Source: Cucumis sativus
Taxonomy: Eukaryota; Streptophyta; Magnoliopsida; Cucurbitales; Cucurbitaceae
Reading direction: 5' to 3'
Assembly (NCBI RefSeq): GCF_000004075.3
Contig: NC_026660.2
Span: 21,517,498 to 21,581,497 of the forward strand
DNA length: 64,000 nucleotides
The notes under the pieces were generated by a model. That model was given only the letters and a program-made list of their open reading frames with translations, did not search any database and was not told the DNA's origin. Below, in pieces: positions 50,001 to 62,253 of this stretch (within the stretch, counting starts at the first letter, position 1; every line of letters begins with the position of its first letter). A program made the position numbers and the translations under genes.

Positions 50001-53000
50001 TATGAATGATTTTTAAAGTTAATCGTAACGTTGATTTATAAAAATTTAAAAGTTTAATTAATTCAATTTATAAATTAACACGATATTGGTTGAACGAGAT
50101 TTAAAAAATGTGTAAATTGATACACTGACGTAGGTTCAAAATTTAAATGGACTAGTTATTAAATTAAGTTTTAAAGGACACAATCACCAAAGTTTAAGGT
50201 ATAATTAATTAATATTTGCCTTACATATTTACTTGAAATAAGCTCAATAGGATAGATAACGAGGTGTTACCACCTTCACAACCTTCATCTTTTTGTCCCT
50301 ATGTTGTAATAAGGCAGCGTGAATGGGCAATTGCCTTCTTCCTTTTCAGCTCTAAGAAATTATTAGAGAATGTTGCTACCATGTGATAGGACAATTTTAT
50401 ATCTTTGAATGAAGGAGGGTCTACGAAAGTAATTTGAATCTATATCCCTTTGGAGATATGTAAATTTTGTACATATATGGCTATGTCGTGTGGGAATTGA
50501 TCTGTAATAAATTTTTCTTGGCTGAACATTTGATTCACCCACCTACCTTAGCTAGTGGTGAGTTGTTAAACTATATGCATGCTACTTCCCATTGAACAAT
50601 TCTAAAAATCTAAAAGATACTTTATACGAGTTAAATGAATTTAGTGTTTTATTGTTATTGAACTTAAATGTGAAGTTTTCTCATTAACGAGAAATGTGAG
50701 GAGCGGAGAGAATTTTCTTCCTGTCGGTTAAATGAAGGTGGAAACGAGAATTATATTCTCAAACCTTAACTTGCTTTCTTTATTTTTTTAAAAAATTCTG
50801 TACATATTAGGAATAAAAACTTCATATCATTTCCCATCTTCTCGTGTGTGTATTGTATATACATATTGCACAAGGAAATTGTAAAGAACAATAAATTTGA
50901 CAAAATGTTTACAATATAAAACAAATTTTTTTAGATTTTATCAATAAATGACTTTGGTAGATAGTGATATAAGTCTATCAATGACAATCATGAATAGATT
51001 CTAAAATTTTACTATAGTTCGTAAATATTTTAATTTATTTTGTTATTTTTAAAAAATATTCCTATTACATGTATTTCTGTAGTGTTTGTCTTTGTCAGGA
51101 ATAAAAGGAAGCAAACCAAGTCAGAAAGACCAACACACTCAGCATATCCACGGGTACAATCAAGTCTAGCAAGCAGCTCCACGTCAGCCAAAGAAGAGAA
51201 TTATATATTGGAAATAAAATCTTGAAAATTGTCCAAAAGCTGTACATTATCACCCCAATTTTTGGACGAGTAATACATTAATATATGTATATATCTACAA
51301 TGCCAGAGGAGACAAATTACAAGGTCAAAAGGTTGCTATAAGATAAGATAAAGAGTTGGTTGGTAGAAAACTAATTTTTTTTTTTCTTTTGGACCAATAG
51401 AAAACTGAAGTTAATATCACAGAATCCAAAATATATTCATTTTCGAATAATATGATATATCTATTCCTTGTGCAATAGAAAATCAAAATCTACCGAACCC
51501 AATATGCAAGAGTATATAGTTATGCTATTTCAGTTGTTTTAATTTGTTTTGTCCAACAAATCCTTCTCAAAGTCAAATTTTTTAAAAAACTAACTGGGCT
51601 AACTGCAAGATGTAAAGTAGAATAATTGTCTAATATGTTAATTTAAGAAAATGTTGAATAGGTTCACTTGCTCGGATGTGTTGGACTCGTACTTAAAATT
51701 AAACCTAGCCGTAAATACTACATTCATATTCATCTTTTTTCTTGTGTTACCTACATCCTACTCATGGTTTAAAAAACCAAATCAAAATTTGAAACCTAAA
51801 AATTATAACTATCAAAAAGTTGTTTTTACTTTTGGATTTTGACTCATAATTTAACCATTATATTTAAGGAAGATGCAAACCATTATAAGAAAAATAGGAA
51901 GAGGTAGACTTAATTTTCAAGTAGGACGTGGATTTGACATATAATTTAAAATTAGAAGGCACCAAAATCAATATATGGTTGTTTGTGTTACATGCCTTTA
52001 GCTAGATCTTCTTTATATTATACTTGTACCACACAAATGTATACATAAGATATGGACATGTTGAAGATATAAGTGCCCATTGTATATATGCCTACATGGT
52101 GTGTAAAGTCCATTTTATAACAAACTTGGTATAAGGGTCTTCTCTAGCATGATCTATTATAGGTTTAAACTTTTAGTATATATCATCCTCATTCAAAATC
52201 ATAATACTTCAACCATTTAAGTTGAAATTGTCAATATGTATGATTACATCATTCTTAAAAGTAACTCGCTTATTCACTTAGAAAATGACTTTTATCTTAT
52301 TTATTATTATTATTTTGAGTTTAAGATGTAAATGATTGAAGGTACGTCTTTTAATTTGAATACACCTTCTCTAAGTCAAGAACATACATGTTAACATTCT
52401 TTTTCATTTTGCAAACAAGAGTTTTCTTTAGAATGTAGTATGTTGTGTAGAAAACTCACACATATACTACTTTACGCACTTGTTTGTTTCACTACTTTTG
52501 AATATATACATCGTTGTATCTAGTTTGCACAAAAGTACTTGTATCGATGTTGTGCCGAGTCTATTAAACTATGATGTCTAAGTTAGTATACAAAATATCT
52601 AGCTCAGCTAAGTATAGAGATAATTGCTTGCCCTTTGAGATGATTAGTGTGAATAAGGTTTGTCCTCAATTCTGAAGTTCTAACTTTCGCTTGGGGATAT
52701 ATGCAAATATGGATAATGCCGAAGCAAGCTTCCACGATTTAAGGATTTGACTTTCTTTTGGGGACGTGTAAACCCTTACTTAGGTTTCAAAATTGCTTTG
52801 AAATTGAACCTTACCCTTAGGCTTGAGTCTTGCCTTAGGCAACCCTCAACATATATAGCAGTAGAATAATTAGGGAGGAAATTCAAACAACTGATTATGG
52901 TTACGAGTTTGAATTGTATATCTCATTCATACGCTTTTTTATTTGAGGGATATGTATTTTTCTAGAGAAAAATAATGTAAGTACGTTATTATTTGCAGTC

Positions 53001-53432
53001 TACTTTATTAGTTCAATCTTATCATCACTTTGTGATAAACTCTTTTGTTTTTCTTTTTATTAAGATTAACATTGATACAATTCAAGATGCATTCAAGTAT
53101 CGATCTTTCTATTAATTCATAAGATACATATTCTACAAAAGTATGGGTGATTCTATTAATTTATAGGATACCTGTTATATTATTCTAGATATGCACATGC
53201 AAACCCCACGATTTTAGCTTTACCATAACTTAAGTGATTACGAAAGTGATGTTTGTTCGTCAACTTCAATCAAAAGATTTTGACCATTTATTAAAATACA
53301 AACAAAAACAGCAATGCTGATTAGTTGACTTCCTACACCAATCATATCATCTCCTCTTAAAATGTGATTTCCATCTCTTCCGAACACATAAATTTCTCTC
53401 TCAAGAAATTTATTTGCTTATTCACAATAACA
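47060..53432. other. 6.4-kb divergent spacer between PDF1 and the P450
   Basis: No convincing gene. It should contain the distal PDF1 promoter and the P450 promoter. Internal features are a 53-bp-period duplication at 49062-49155 and a GATAGAC-type repeat at about 50930-51050. A segment at 49650-49850 has gene-like composition but stops in all frames. No MADS-box or other recognisable exon was found. Confidence 0.5.
49062..49155. repeat. 41-bp direct repeat, period 53
   Basis: Units at 49062-49102 and 49115-49155, beginning CTAAAACTT and ending GTGAAAACCAATAAAGTAA, differ at two positions. Noncoding. Confidence 0.8.
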
Positions 53433-55348
53433 ATGCTCTCTTTTTTAGCTGCAATACTGTTAATAATATCGATTGCTTTTGTGTTGAGAAGCACTAAGAG
53501 AAGCAGAAATGTCCCACCAGGGGCAATGGGTCTACCTTGGATTGGAGAAACAATGGTTTTTTACAGAGCTCAAAGTAAAAACAGATTGTTTGAAGACTTT
53601 GTTGAGCCAAGAGTTGCAAAATATGGAAAAATCTTCAAAACAAACTTAATGGGATCTCCAACAGTGGTTGTTAATGGAGCTGAAGCCAATAGATTTTTCT
53701 TGTCAAATGAGTTTAAGTTAGTGGTAAGTTCATGGCCATCGAGCTCTGTTCAGTTGATGGGTGAAGAATGTATTATGCAGAAGGAAGGTGAAAAGCATAG
53801 ATGTGTTCGTGGTCTTATAGCTGCAACTCTTTCTACTTCGAGTCTTGACGTTATGATGCCTAAACTGTGCAATACAATTCAAGTTTATTTGGATACTAAA
53901 TGGGTTGGTTGTGACACAATTGGTCTCTTTCACTCGGCTAAAGTATTGACATTTACAATTGTGTTTGAGTGTTTATTGGGTATTCAAGTGGAGCCACGTG
54001 TGTTGACGATGTTCGAGAGGGTTTTGGAAGGTGTTTTTGCACCACCATTCAGGTAGTTCAAAGTTATAAGCTGATTGGTTATGTTCAAGTTAATTGCATT
54101 ATCATTTTCCTTTTGCACCACCAAGTTTTTATAAACTTAATTTTCAACGATAAAATAGTTATCAAACGAGACTTATCTCCTTTAACTTTTAAAACTTTGA
54201 TTGATTTGTAAATACATTGGTGGAACTTGAATAACCTGGTAAAAATAGTTATTATAAGTTCTATTTCAAAAAATGAAAAACTAAAAGAAAATTGTTATCA
54301 CATATTCTTAACACAGGTTTCCAGGAACAAGATTTTCAAGAGCCAAGAAAGCAAGACTGGAGATAGAGACAACGCTAAGGGAAGTGGTGAGAGAAAAGAG
54401 GAGAAAAATAGAAGGAAAGCTAGAAGAAGAAGAATGTGGGTCATTGCTTTCAAGGATGGTGAGAGCAATGATAGGAGGGGAAATCAGTGAAATGGAAGTC
54501 ATAGACAATATTGTTTTGCTTGTTTTTGCAGCTCATGATACAACCTCCTTTGCCATTGCCATGACTTTCAAAATGTTGTCTCAGCACACAAATTGCTACA
54601 CACTTCTTCTCCAGGGTAATCTTTCCTTTTTTTCAATCTTTTGAAGTAATACTCTAAGATCATAATAAACCAAAAATGGCTATTCTGATGGTTGACAAAA
54701 TATCATTTTGCTGATTTAAACGGGTTCTAAAATGTTTTACTTTTAAAACAGAACACACTGACATAATAAGAAGCAAGGGGCCAGGCCAGAATTTGACAAT
54801 GGAAGACATAAAGAAGATGAAATATACTTGGCAGGTAGCTCGTGAGAGCATTAGGTTGTTTCCCCCTATATTTGGTTCTTTCAGGAAAGCCATTTCAGAC
54901 ATTGAATATGAGAGCTTTCTCATTCCCAAAGGATGGAAGGTGAAAATTTCAATCCTTACATCTGCAGTCTAATTCTTATCCAGAAATGACCCTGATTTTA
55001 CCTCGAATCATTTTGGTTTCATGGCAGGTCTTGTGGACGACGTACGGAACACATTACGGAGAAGAGTACTTTGAGGATCCATTGAGTTTCAAGCCAAGCA
55101 GATTTGAGGAACCTGTTTCACAGTATGTTTATGTTCCATTTGGAGGAGGGCCAAGAGCTTGTGCAGGCTACCAACTAGCGAAATTGAACATACTCATTTT
55201 TGTACACTCGGTTGTAACTCGTTATGATTGGAGTTTAGTTCATCCAGATGAGCCAATCATAATGGATCCTCTCCCTGTCCCTTATCATGGAATGCCTATT
55301 AAAATTTCCCCAAAATCACAAGTTTGTTCCAACGTTCACCAAATGTAA
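53433..55348 (+). CDS. CYP718: Cytochrome P450, CYP718-like (CYP716/CYP85 clan)
   Basis: Four coding exons: 53433-54052, 54317-54615, 54752-54939 and 55028-55348. Phases match and give 475 residues, the usual length. The first in-frame ATG, MLSFLAAILL, starts a membrane anchor of about 20 residues followed by a basic stop-transfer and the proline hinge VPPGAMGLPWIGET. The I-helix reads FAAHDTTSFA, the K-helix ExxR is ESIR, the PERF region FKPSRF, and the haem loop FGGGPRACAG has the cysteine ligand at residue 414, so it should be a working ER monooxygenase. Residues such as KNRLFEDFV and FECLLGI place it in the clan of triterpenoid and steroid oxidases. Identity as CYP718 rests on sequence impression and on its position beside PDF1, as in Arabidopsis At2g42850 (from memory). 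The substrate is unknown. Confidence 0.93.
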
Positions 55349-55762
55349 GCTCGTTTATATCTCTATGACAAAAAAAGAGAAGTTACAAAGAAGATGCATT
55401 CATCAGTAGAACCAGAGGGCATCCTCAAAGAAAGCTCATCCTTTGAAGCATCATAATCTGATTATGTACAAAGAAGATGCACTTCCTTGAAACTGAAGTG
55501 GATGCAAAACCTCTAAATATCAGAATATATAGTTTACATAATTATGATCTTCCGAACAGCAAACATCAAGATGTTATAATAGGAAACCCTTCTACATTTC
55601 ACTATTTGTTGCCTATCCAAAAATACAAAGTTTACCAATGTATTATATTTAACTCAGGTGCTAATACCATAAGCTAATGAATGGCTAGTGGACAAAAATA
55701 CTGTTTCTTTTCAGTAGTTCATGAATATCTACAGGGCAAAATTTTAAAAAATACTACAGAGG
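55349..55762. other. Convergent 414-bp spacer between P450 and PGPP1
   Basis: The two genes converge here, so both 3' UTRs must lie in or cross this short interval. No other feature seen. Confidence 0.6.
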
Positions 55763-58374
55763 TTACAGATCTTTAATGCACTGTTTAGTGTCTGGCAATA
55801 GGCGATGACTAATAGGTCTTACTCCTTGCTTAAGCCAACGGTTCAAGAGGAACATTTCTAATTTCCTTACCTGCGATCACAAAAAATCACAGAATAGAGG
55901 GAACAATTATCAGCATCTCCAATGGTCATGAATTAATATGAATGCATACTGATAAAGTAGAGGAACCACGGTCATATTTGAGCATCTATTATTCTTGGAT
56001 ATCAAAAACCATACATGGGATGCTGAAAGATGAGTATTACGTCTATTCAAGTAAACTGGAAACTCGGACAAATTGAACCCAACACAAACCCCAAGTGTTG
56101 AAATGGGTCAGATGAACTTTTGTTTTCGATTTGGGTCAAATTTTACTCTGATTCCTTTCCACACCCCTAATACTATGTTATTTCTCAACCCCAAATATCC
56201 CATAACAAAGTGCACACCCAGCGAGTCATAAGAAGTGTCTCTTCTCAAACAAAACACTTTATCCTGACTACTTACAAAGGCTTTGTTGCCGGAATTACTG
56301 ATGCTAGGTTTTCTCACACTTTACGCTTACTACTTACAAAGGCTCAAGAACTAATACTTATAAAGGAACATAAATTGTTGACAAATATCCCACATCTCTA
56401 CACCAATTCTTTAGTTAGAGAAATTATAAAGGAACATAAATTGTTGACAAATATCCCACATCTCTACACCAACCTGAAACCCAACTCGATCCAATCGAAA
56501 AATATAGGGGTAGTGTTGAGAGTTGCATGCGGTTCATTTGGGTAGGTGAACTAAACACTCTAAACTTTTATGTGAGTCAACAAAATATGCCTAAACTGAT
56601 CAAGACCATGTCGTATACACTACTAGTAGACATGTAGGTATCAAAGGTTGGGACAACTATTTCCACAGTCCTGTCAATGAGCACACCATTTTCAGTCCCA
56701 CCTAGGCTTATAACCTTCTTAGAGCAACTTTTGAGTGTCAATGATGATACAGTAACAATGATAGAAACTTAATTGAGGCAGTAAAAAGATTAATAGTGTC
56801 TGATTCTTCTTTTTCCCTCGGATGATTTTCAACCAATACAATCCCTTCATTCCCTACATATACTGAAATAAATTATAAGGAAAAGATAGAGAAGGAAAAC
56901 CCAACCTGCCTAACAACAAATGTTTCCCCAGAAACGCTCAAGGGTTCAGTTAAAATAGTGAGGAAACCATTACGATTCCCAAAAACCACATCTGTGAATG
57001 GTCGATCACCAACCTGAGAAAAGATGGATCTTCATTTTTTAATTATATAAACAACCCAAAAGACCAAAGTAATCAAGCAGTTCACCTGATTCTTACCATA
57101 ATAAGTTGTGAAGAAGTAAAACCAAAGTGTTTCTCGATTTCTTCAGCTGTACCGGCAGGTTTCTTCACCCCTAGGACAAAATACATAGCAACATTTTATA
57201 TGTGCTATGCAGAAAGAAAGCAAAAACCTTCTATACGCAATAAAAGTAACAACATAGCCTACAGACCGTGGGATCCATTATTTGCATTGACCCTGACATT
57301 AGTTCATCATGTAAAAACCAAAAGATCTTCTAAACGATATTTTATCCATAAAATGGAATGAGATGACAAAACCTCAAAGTCCAAATTCTCTACTTCTACA
57401 ACGGGGTGGTTATGACGTTCACCCACTAAGCTACAGTCCACAACAACAGCTACAAATTTCGCCATGCGTACACGTACATGTTACAGAAGTGGGAGTAAGG
57501 ATGGAAAATTCACTCACTATGCCTTATAACTTTAATTCCAATCGACCTCTCCATCGCTTTAGCTTTTGAGCCATCATGGTCATACTCATAAAGCCCTACA
57601 GAAGTGAAGGTAAGTGTTCACATTGAGAGAAAAGAAAACAAACCATTAATGCTATAAAAGCAAGCACATTGCTAATGAAATTTAACTGATATTACCAGCA
57701 GAGTTGCTGAACACCGCTACATTATGGCCAAAGACAGATTTGCACTGTTCAAGTGAAGATTTAAGAGGTGCCCAAATTGTCAAACAGTAAGGAGCTGTAA
57801 TTGTATTGTCCTTGTCAAATACAACACCCTTAAATCCCCTCCTTTGCAGTTCACCCCAATCAATGTACCTCACATCAGGCACAACGACATGTGGAAGCGC
57901 CAAATGCCGGTCCTTAGTAATAACAGCTGCAGAAGAAACAATGCCTTCTATGTTTAATCTCTGGCCTATCGCTGATTTAAGGTTCACCCACCACATGTTT
58001 GTGAAAGGTCCCTTAGATTTTTTGACGCCCCTGTTCTGATCCTCTTGGCCCAGATCTTCTTTCTGATTTTCAGTTGATGGGTTTTGATCAGGGACGTTGT
58101 TGGAGTTGATAGACAAGTAGAACTGCTGAAAAAGCCTCTGGTTTCGACTCGGGTCCGTGTCGGCGTTGTTGGAGTTGTGGTTTTTGCTGCAACTGGTTGC
58201 TGGAGTTGGTGTAAAAGAGTAGACGCATAAATCATTAAATTGAGAACAATTTGTGATGAGGGAAATGGGAGAAAAGGATTTATGTTTTCTTGAGAAATGA
58301 GTTTGGTGGAATGGAATCGAACGGGAAGGAGAGCAACTGGGCAGGGAAACTGCACAAATGGAATGCGTTATCAT
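55763..58374 (-). CDS. PGPP1: Phosphatidylglycerophosphate phosphatase PGPP1 (HAD superfamily)
   Basis: Five coding exons on the minus strand: 58374-57696, 57595-57518, 57170-57097, 57013-56906 and 55870-55763. Phases match, giving 348 residues. The enzyme removes phosphate from phosphatidylglycerophosphate to give phosphatidylglycerol, needed in plastid membranes and mitochondrial cardiolipin synthesis. The first 65 or so residues are Ser/Pro/His-rich and poor in acidic residues, as in an organelle transit peptide. The YqeG/GEP4-type HAD core has motif I VFDKDNT with D187 and D189, motif II VFSNSAG, the Lys in VKKPAG, and motif IV VGDRPFTDV with D280 and D285, so all catalytic motifs are intact. 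The C-terminus contains LNRWLKQGVRPISHRL. Three TGGGC motifs lie just upstream. The Arabidopsis orthologue is At3g58830 (from memory). Confidence 0.95.
56358..56472. repeat. 49-bp exact duplication in PGPP1 intron 4
   Basis: A 49-base unit beginning TTATAAAGGAACATAAATTG and ending in CCCACATCTCTACACCAA occurs at 56358-56406 and 56424-56472 without mismatch. CTTACAAAGGCT-type pieces are also doubled nearby (56273, 56334). The TGTTGACAAATATCCCACAT wording resembles plant LTR-derived sequence. It lies within the 1-kb intron 4. Confidence 0.8.
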
Positions 58375-58431
58375 GTTAAATTCTTCTCCCTTCTGATTTA
58401 AAATTACAATGTGGAATATAAAATTTCTTTG

Positions 58432-58480
58432 TGGGCCTCAGATGTAGATTTGGGCCGATTTATCACTTACCTAAAGCCCA
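58432..58480 (-). promoter_or_regulatory. Site II (TGGGCC/T) cluster upstream of PGPP1
   Basis: TGGGCC occurs at 58432-58437 and 58451-58456 and the minus strand reads TGGGCT at 58475-58480, about 60-105 bases upstream of the PGPP1 ATG. Site II elements bound by TCP factors are typical of promoters of organelle and housekeeping genes, in keeping with PGPP1. Confidence 0.6.
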
Positions 58481-61429
58481 AATAAAAATTATTTTGGATC
58501 TCCGAGAGTTTGGTCCATTAGAAGGAACCCATTAAGCAATGGCTGAAAAGGAGGGAAAATACAAAGAATAAATCTGTAGGAAAAAGACAAAAGCATGGAG
58601 TTGTGTAAAAAATATCCATAAACGTTAAAAAGTTACGAAAATATCCATAGACGTTCAAAAGTTCTCCAACTTTTTCACCAAAAAAAAAGAAAGATATAAA
58701 CTAAAACCATAGTTTTAAATTTATTTGACTACTAACAAACCGGTGATAGATAACAAACACAACAAATCTAGATAATTATTGTTCTAATCAACACATATAG
58801 TTAATTGTCAAATAAAAAAATGTATTTGATTTATGTGTGTGAGATTTTTTTATTTAACTTATTATTGTTTTAGTATGTCTTAAGGAAATTTTTTAATTTG
58901 AAATTTTGTGAGATGTCGTACAATTTTATGTTTTAGACAATGTTTAAAATATCAATGTGGATAGATATATTGAAGTCTTCTTTTTACATAAATTTTGATG
59001 AAAATATGGATGAATACTTCTAGAACATAATGATATATTCCATATCCTTTTGAAATTTATACACTTTAATCCCTATATGTTCTATCAAAGTCTAAACTTC
59101 ATTTTTAATTATATTAACGACAACTTACAAACATAGTTGATCTCTCTACTTGATTTGTCAACTACGTGGATAAACAATATCAATTAATCTTAACTATATT
59201 TTTTAAGACAGAGAGACAGATACTACAACTACATTACAAATTTTGAATCACATAAATATAAAATTGAGAAGATATAGACCAAATCAATTAACCTAATCAT
59301 TGCAGAATTATAAATATATTTAATGACTTACTCACTTTAAGATATTTTTTTAATGGGGAGAGAAGTGGTGAAAAAAACTAAATATATGTATTGTAATTAT
59401 TGTTGATATTGATACATTGAGTTGAATTTTAAAATGAATGTCGTGCTTTTACTAGGTTTTGCATGAATCAATTAAAGTGGTAAAACTATCGAGCAAGTGA
59501 TTAGTGTTTGATTAATTAATGACAAAACTTGTAATATTGTTACTTGTGACAATGTCTTTGAGCATTTTAGTTTCTTCATAAAAAATTTACCAAATGTGAT
59601 TATTAGTTTATGGCACTTGTTCTTTGAAACTATTGAATAGTTTTTTTTTGTAAAAACGTTGTAAGCTTTATTCTCTATGGCTTTGTTAATGAACTTTGTT
59701 GGAAGTATCTTTATTTTTTGTCTTTTTTATTCCGTCGAATAATTTTATTTTTTTTAGGTAAATATTTTCTCTATTTTTTTCTTATAATTATGGTGCATGC
59801 ATGTATTTACTTTAATTTCAATGTTTTCTTGGTATAAATGCAAAGTTTTAAACTCATAAAAAGAAAAAGGAGTTTTTGTCAAGAATAAGAAAATTTTCAC
59901 TCAAAGTACTCAAAATTAAGTGAATTTTTGGGGAAGACATCCTTTCATAGTTAAACTCATATTCAAAATTTCACTCCTTTTAAGTATTCAAAATTCATTA
60001 CGCTTCACGAGTTTTATTTCAACTTATCTATCTGAGTTCATGAAACACTTACAAGCCAAATAATTGTAGCTGGCTAGGGAAAGAAAAAGGGAAAGGCGCC
60101 CAATAAAAAAGGTAAGGAAAAGAATTAACTTTTTGTGGAGAAGACGTCAAATTTGGTAGCTGTTTTCAAATTTTCTATTGATTAAATACTTACATGAGTT
60201 TAACTTGAGAGAAAAAGAAAAAGTGAAGAACTCAACGGTAAGAAAGTAGGAAAAGGAAAACCATAGAAAGAAACAGAAAGGAGAGAGTGGCAAAGAGGGC
60301 AGTGGGTATGTTGAGATGGAGATGGGTTTTGACAGCAAGAAGCCAGCCACCCTGACGCGGACTCCAAGCTCCTCGTGACTCACACAACCCCACTCCTGAC
60401 TCCCTCATCTTTTATCACCACATCTTCTCTTCATCTACTTCTCACACCTATACTCTATTTGAATACTTAATTGTATTCTCTCTCTCTCTATATATATAAA
60501 GAACTAAAATCAAAATTAATTTTTTTTTTTTCTCTTCTCTTCTCTATAGGATTGATTTCCCATATTCACCTATTTCCTAGATTTACCAGAAAGGGTAATA
60601 GTTACAAACGTGTCTTTCTGTAATCTAAAAAGAAATGCTAATTATGAGATTAGGGAAAACTGTAGGAGATTGTTAAACAAAACTAGTATAGTATTGTTTA
60701 TGAATTTATGAAGCTATATATATTAATATATATATTATATGTGTAGCAAATCCCCAAAAGAAAAAAAGTCACGAGATTTGTGCTGGTGTAATTAGAAACA
60801 AAAATAAAGTGAAGGGTTATTGTAGGCATTGATTGTGAATATGTATATATAAATCCATTATGAACAGCAGTGGGTGAATGGGTGGTGTTGGCTGTTGCGG
60901 CAACTTGGGGGAAGGTATAAATAATTGAAATTTGGTAATCCTAAATTCCCAATTCTATCCCTTAAATGCCTTTCTATTTGCCTCCTCCTCCTCCCACCTT
61001 CACCGGATCTTGTCCCTTCCTCCTTTTCTCTTTTTCGGATTAGGCTTTTTCTCATAGTTTACAACTATTTTCAAACCTACTCAAACTAATCCAAATATTT
61101 TTAAAATATTAGAATGAGTATACCTATTATATGATATGGTATAGATTTAGAGAGGTAGAACTAAATTTTGATAGATTTATAAATTATTTTGGATTGAGTT
61201 GTATATACTCATTTTTAGTTTTTGATTGCTTTATGATGTTAAAAGCATAAGAACAAGATTCTCAATTTCCTTTTTTCAAATTATAAGAATTTATTCTAGC
61301 TTTTTTTTTTTTTTCCAAATGGTAAAGGTGAAATATACCATTTAATTTATGGGTATGTTAGAAATAAGATCAAATGCAAAAATATTTGTACAATATATAT
61401 GAAATAATAAAAATATATGCGATTAATCG

Positions 61430-61640
61430 ACCACACGAACTCGAAACAACGATATTGTACTTAATCGATCATGTACTCAATCTAAACAATTTTGTACCTT
61501 TGTATCTATTTAAATCATCTTGTATAAAAATTTGAATAATCTTGGTACTCGATTTTCTTTGGTACCTAGTCTAAATGATATTGTACACTTGTATTCAATT
61601 TAGATGATATTGTATCAAATCTATATAATCGTTTAAATAT
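61430..61640. repeat. Imperfect ~30-bp tandem repeat (TTGTAC / TTTAAATGAT type)
   Basis: The motifs TTGTAC or TTGTAT and AATTTAGATGAT, TAGTCTAAATGAT or TCTAAACAAT alternate about every 30 bases, at least six times. The units are diverged. Sequence rich in AAACGAT and ATAGTCAAA at 37600-37800 may belong to the same family. Confidence 0.5.
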
Positions 61641-61686
61641 ATCACTTTTCTATTAGTGATAATGGTCTATATATGTGTATTTGGAA

Positions 61687-61704
61687 TAAACGATCGATCG
61701 TTTA
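61687..61704. repeat. 18-bp perfect palindrome
   Basis: TAAACGATCGATCGTTTA is its own complement. It adjoins the end of the imperfect tandem array and stands about 570 bases before the XTH ATG. Confidence 0.9.
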
Positions 61705-62140
61705 GACGTTGGTAAATGGCCTTGTAGTAAAATAAAATAAAAAAGGACACAAAAAAATAAAAGAAAATATTATCTTCACAGAAGACGATGAAAAAAGAAT
61801 AAATTTTGGAAAAACCTATCCAAAATTTGTGGAAAAATTAACTCAAAGTTATATGGACTTCGTAACCTTTTATTTTTATTTTGTTACGAAAGATTTTGAA
61901 TTTTGTTCTACACGGAAATTAATATTTAAATTATTATTAATAATATTTGATTGGTTGACAATTAGTTTAATTTATTATTATTATTTCATTTGGTTAAGAA
62001 TTAATGTTTAATTTTGTTGTACACGTAAATTTAAAATAAATTGAATTATGGGCTCCTTTCCAGCTGCATCATCATAGTTGACAAGATTTGCCAGCTTTCA
62101 ATTCTCTGGCATTTCTCCTCACGGTCAATCACTAGTCCTT

Positions 62141-62147
62141 TATAAAA
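62141..62147 (+). promoter_or_regulatory. TATA box of the XTH gene
   Basis: TATAAAA lies 113 bases before the ATG, followed by a C/T-rich leader, an ordinary plant core promoter arrangement. Confidence 0.7.
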
Positions 62148-62253
62148 CCCTTCTCATCTTCCAACTTCAACACCATTCTCCCTCATCTGATCTCTTCTCA
62201 CTCCTCTTCCCTCCTCCCTCTTTCTATTCTACTTACCTAAACCATAACACACA

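Larger units (their letters stand above)
58481..62140. other. 3.7-kb spacer between PGPP1 and XTH
   Basis: No convincing gene. Sequence at 60280-60480 is relatively GC-rich and pyrimidine-rich, with a following CTCTCT and TATATATA run, and could be a leader or promoter of an unrecognised transcript. The ATGTAC/TTTAGAT repeat at 61430-61640 and the palindrome at 61687 are listed separately. Confidence 0.5.
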
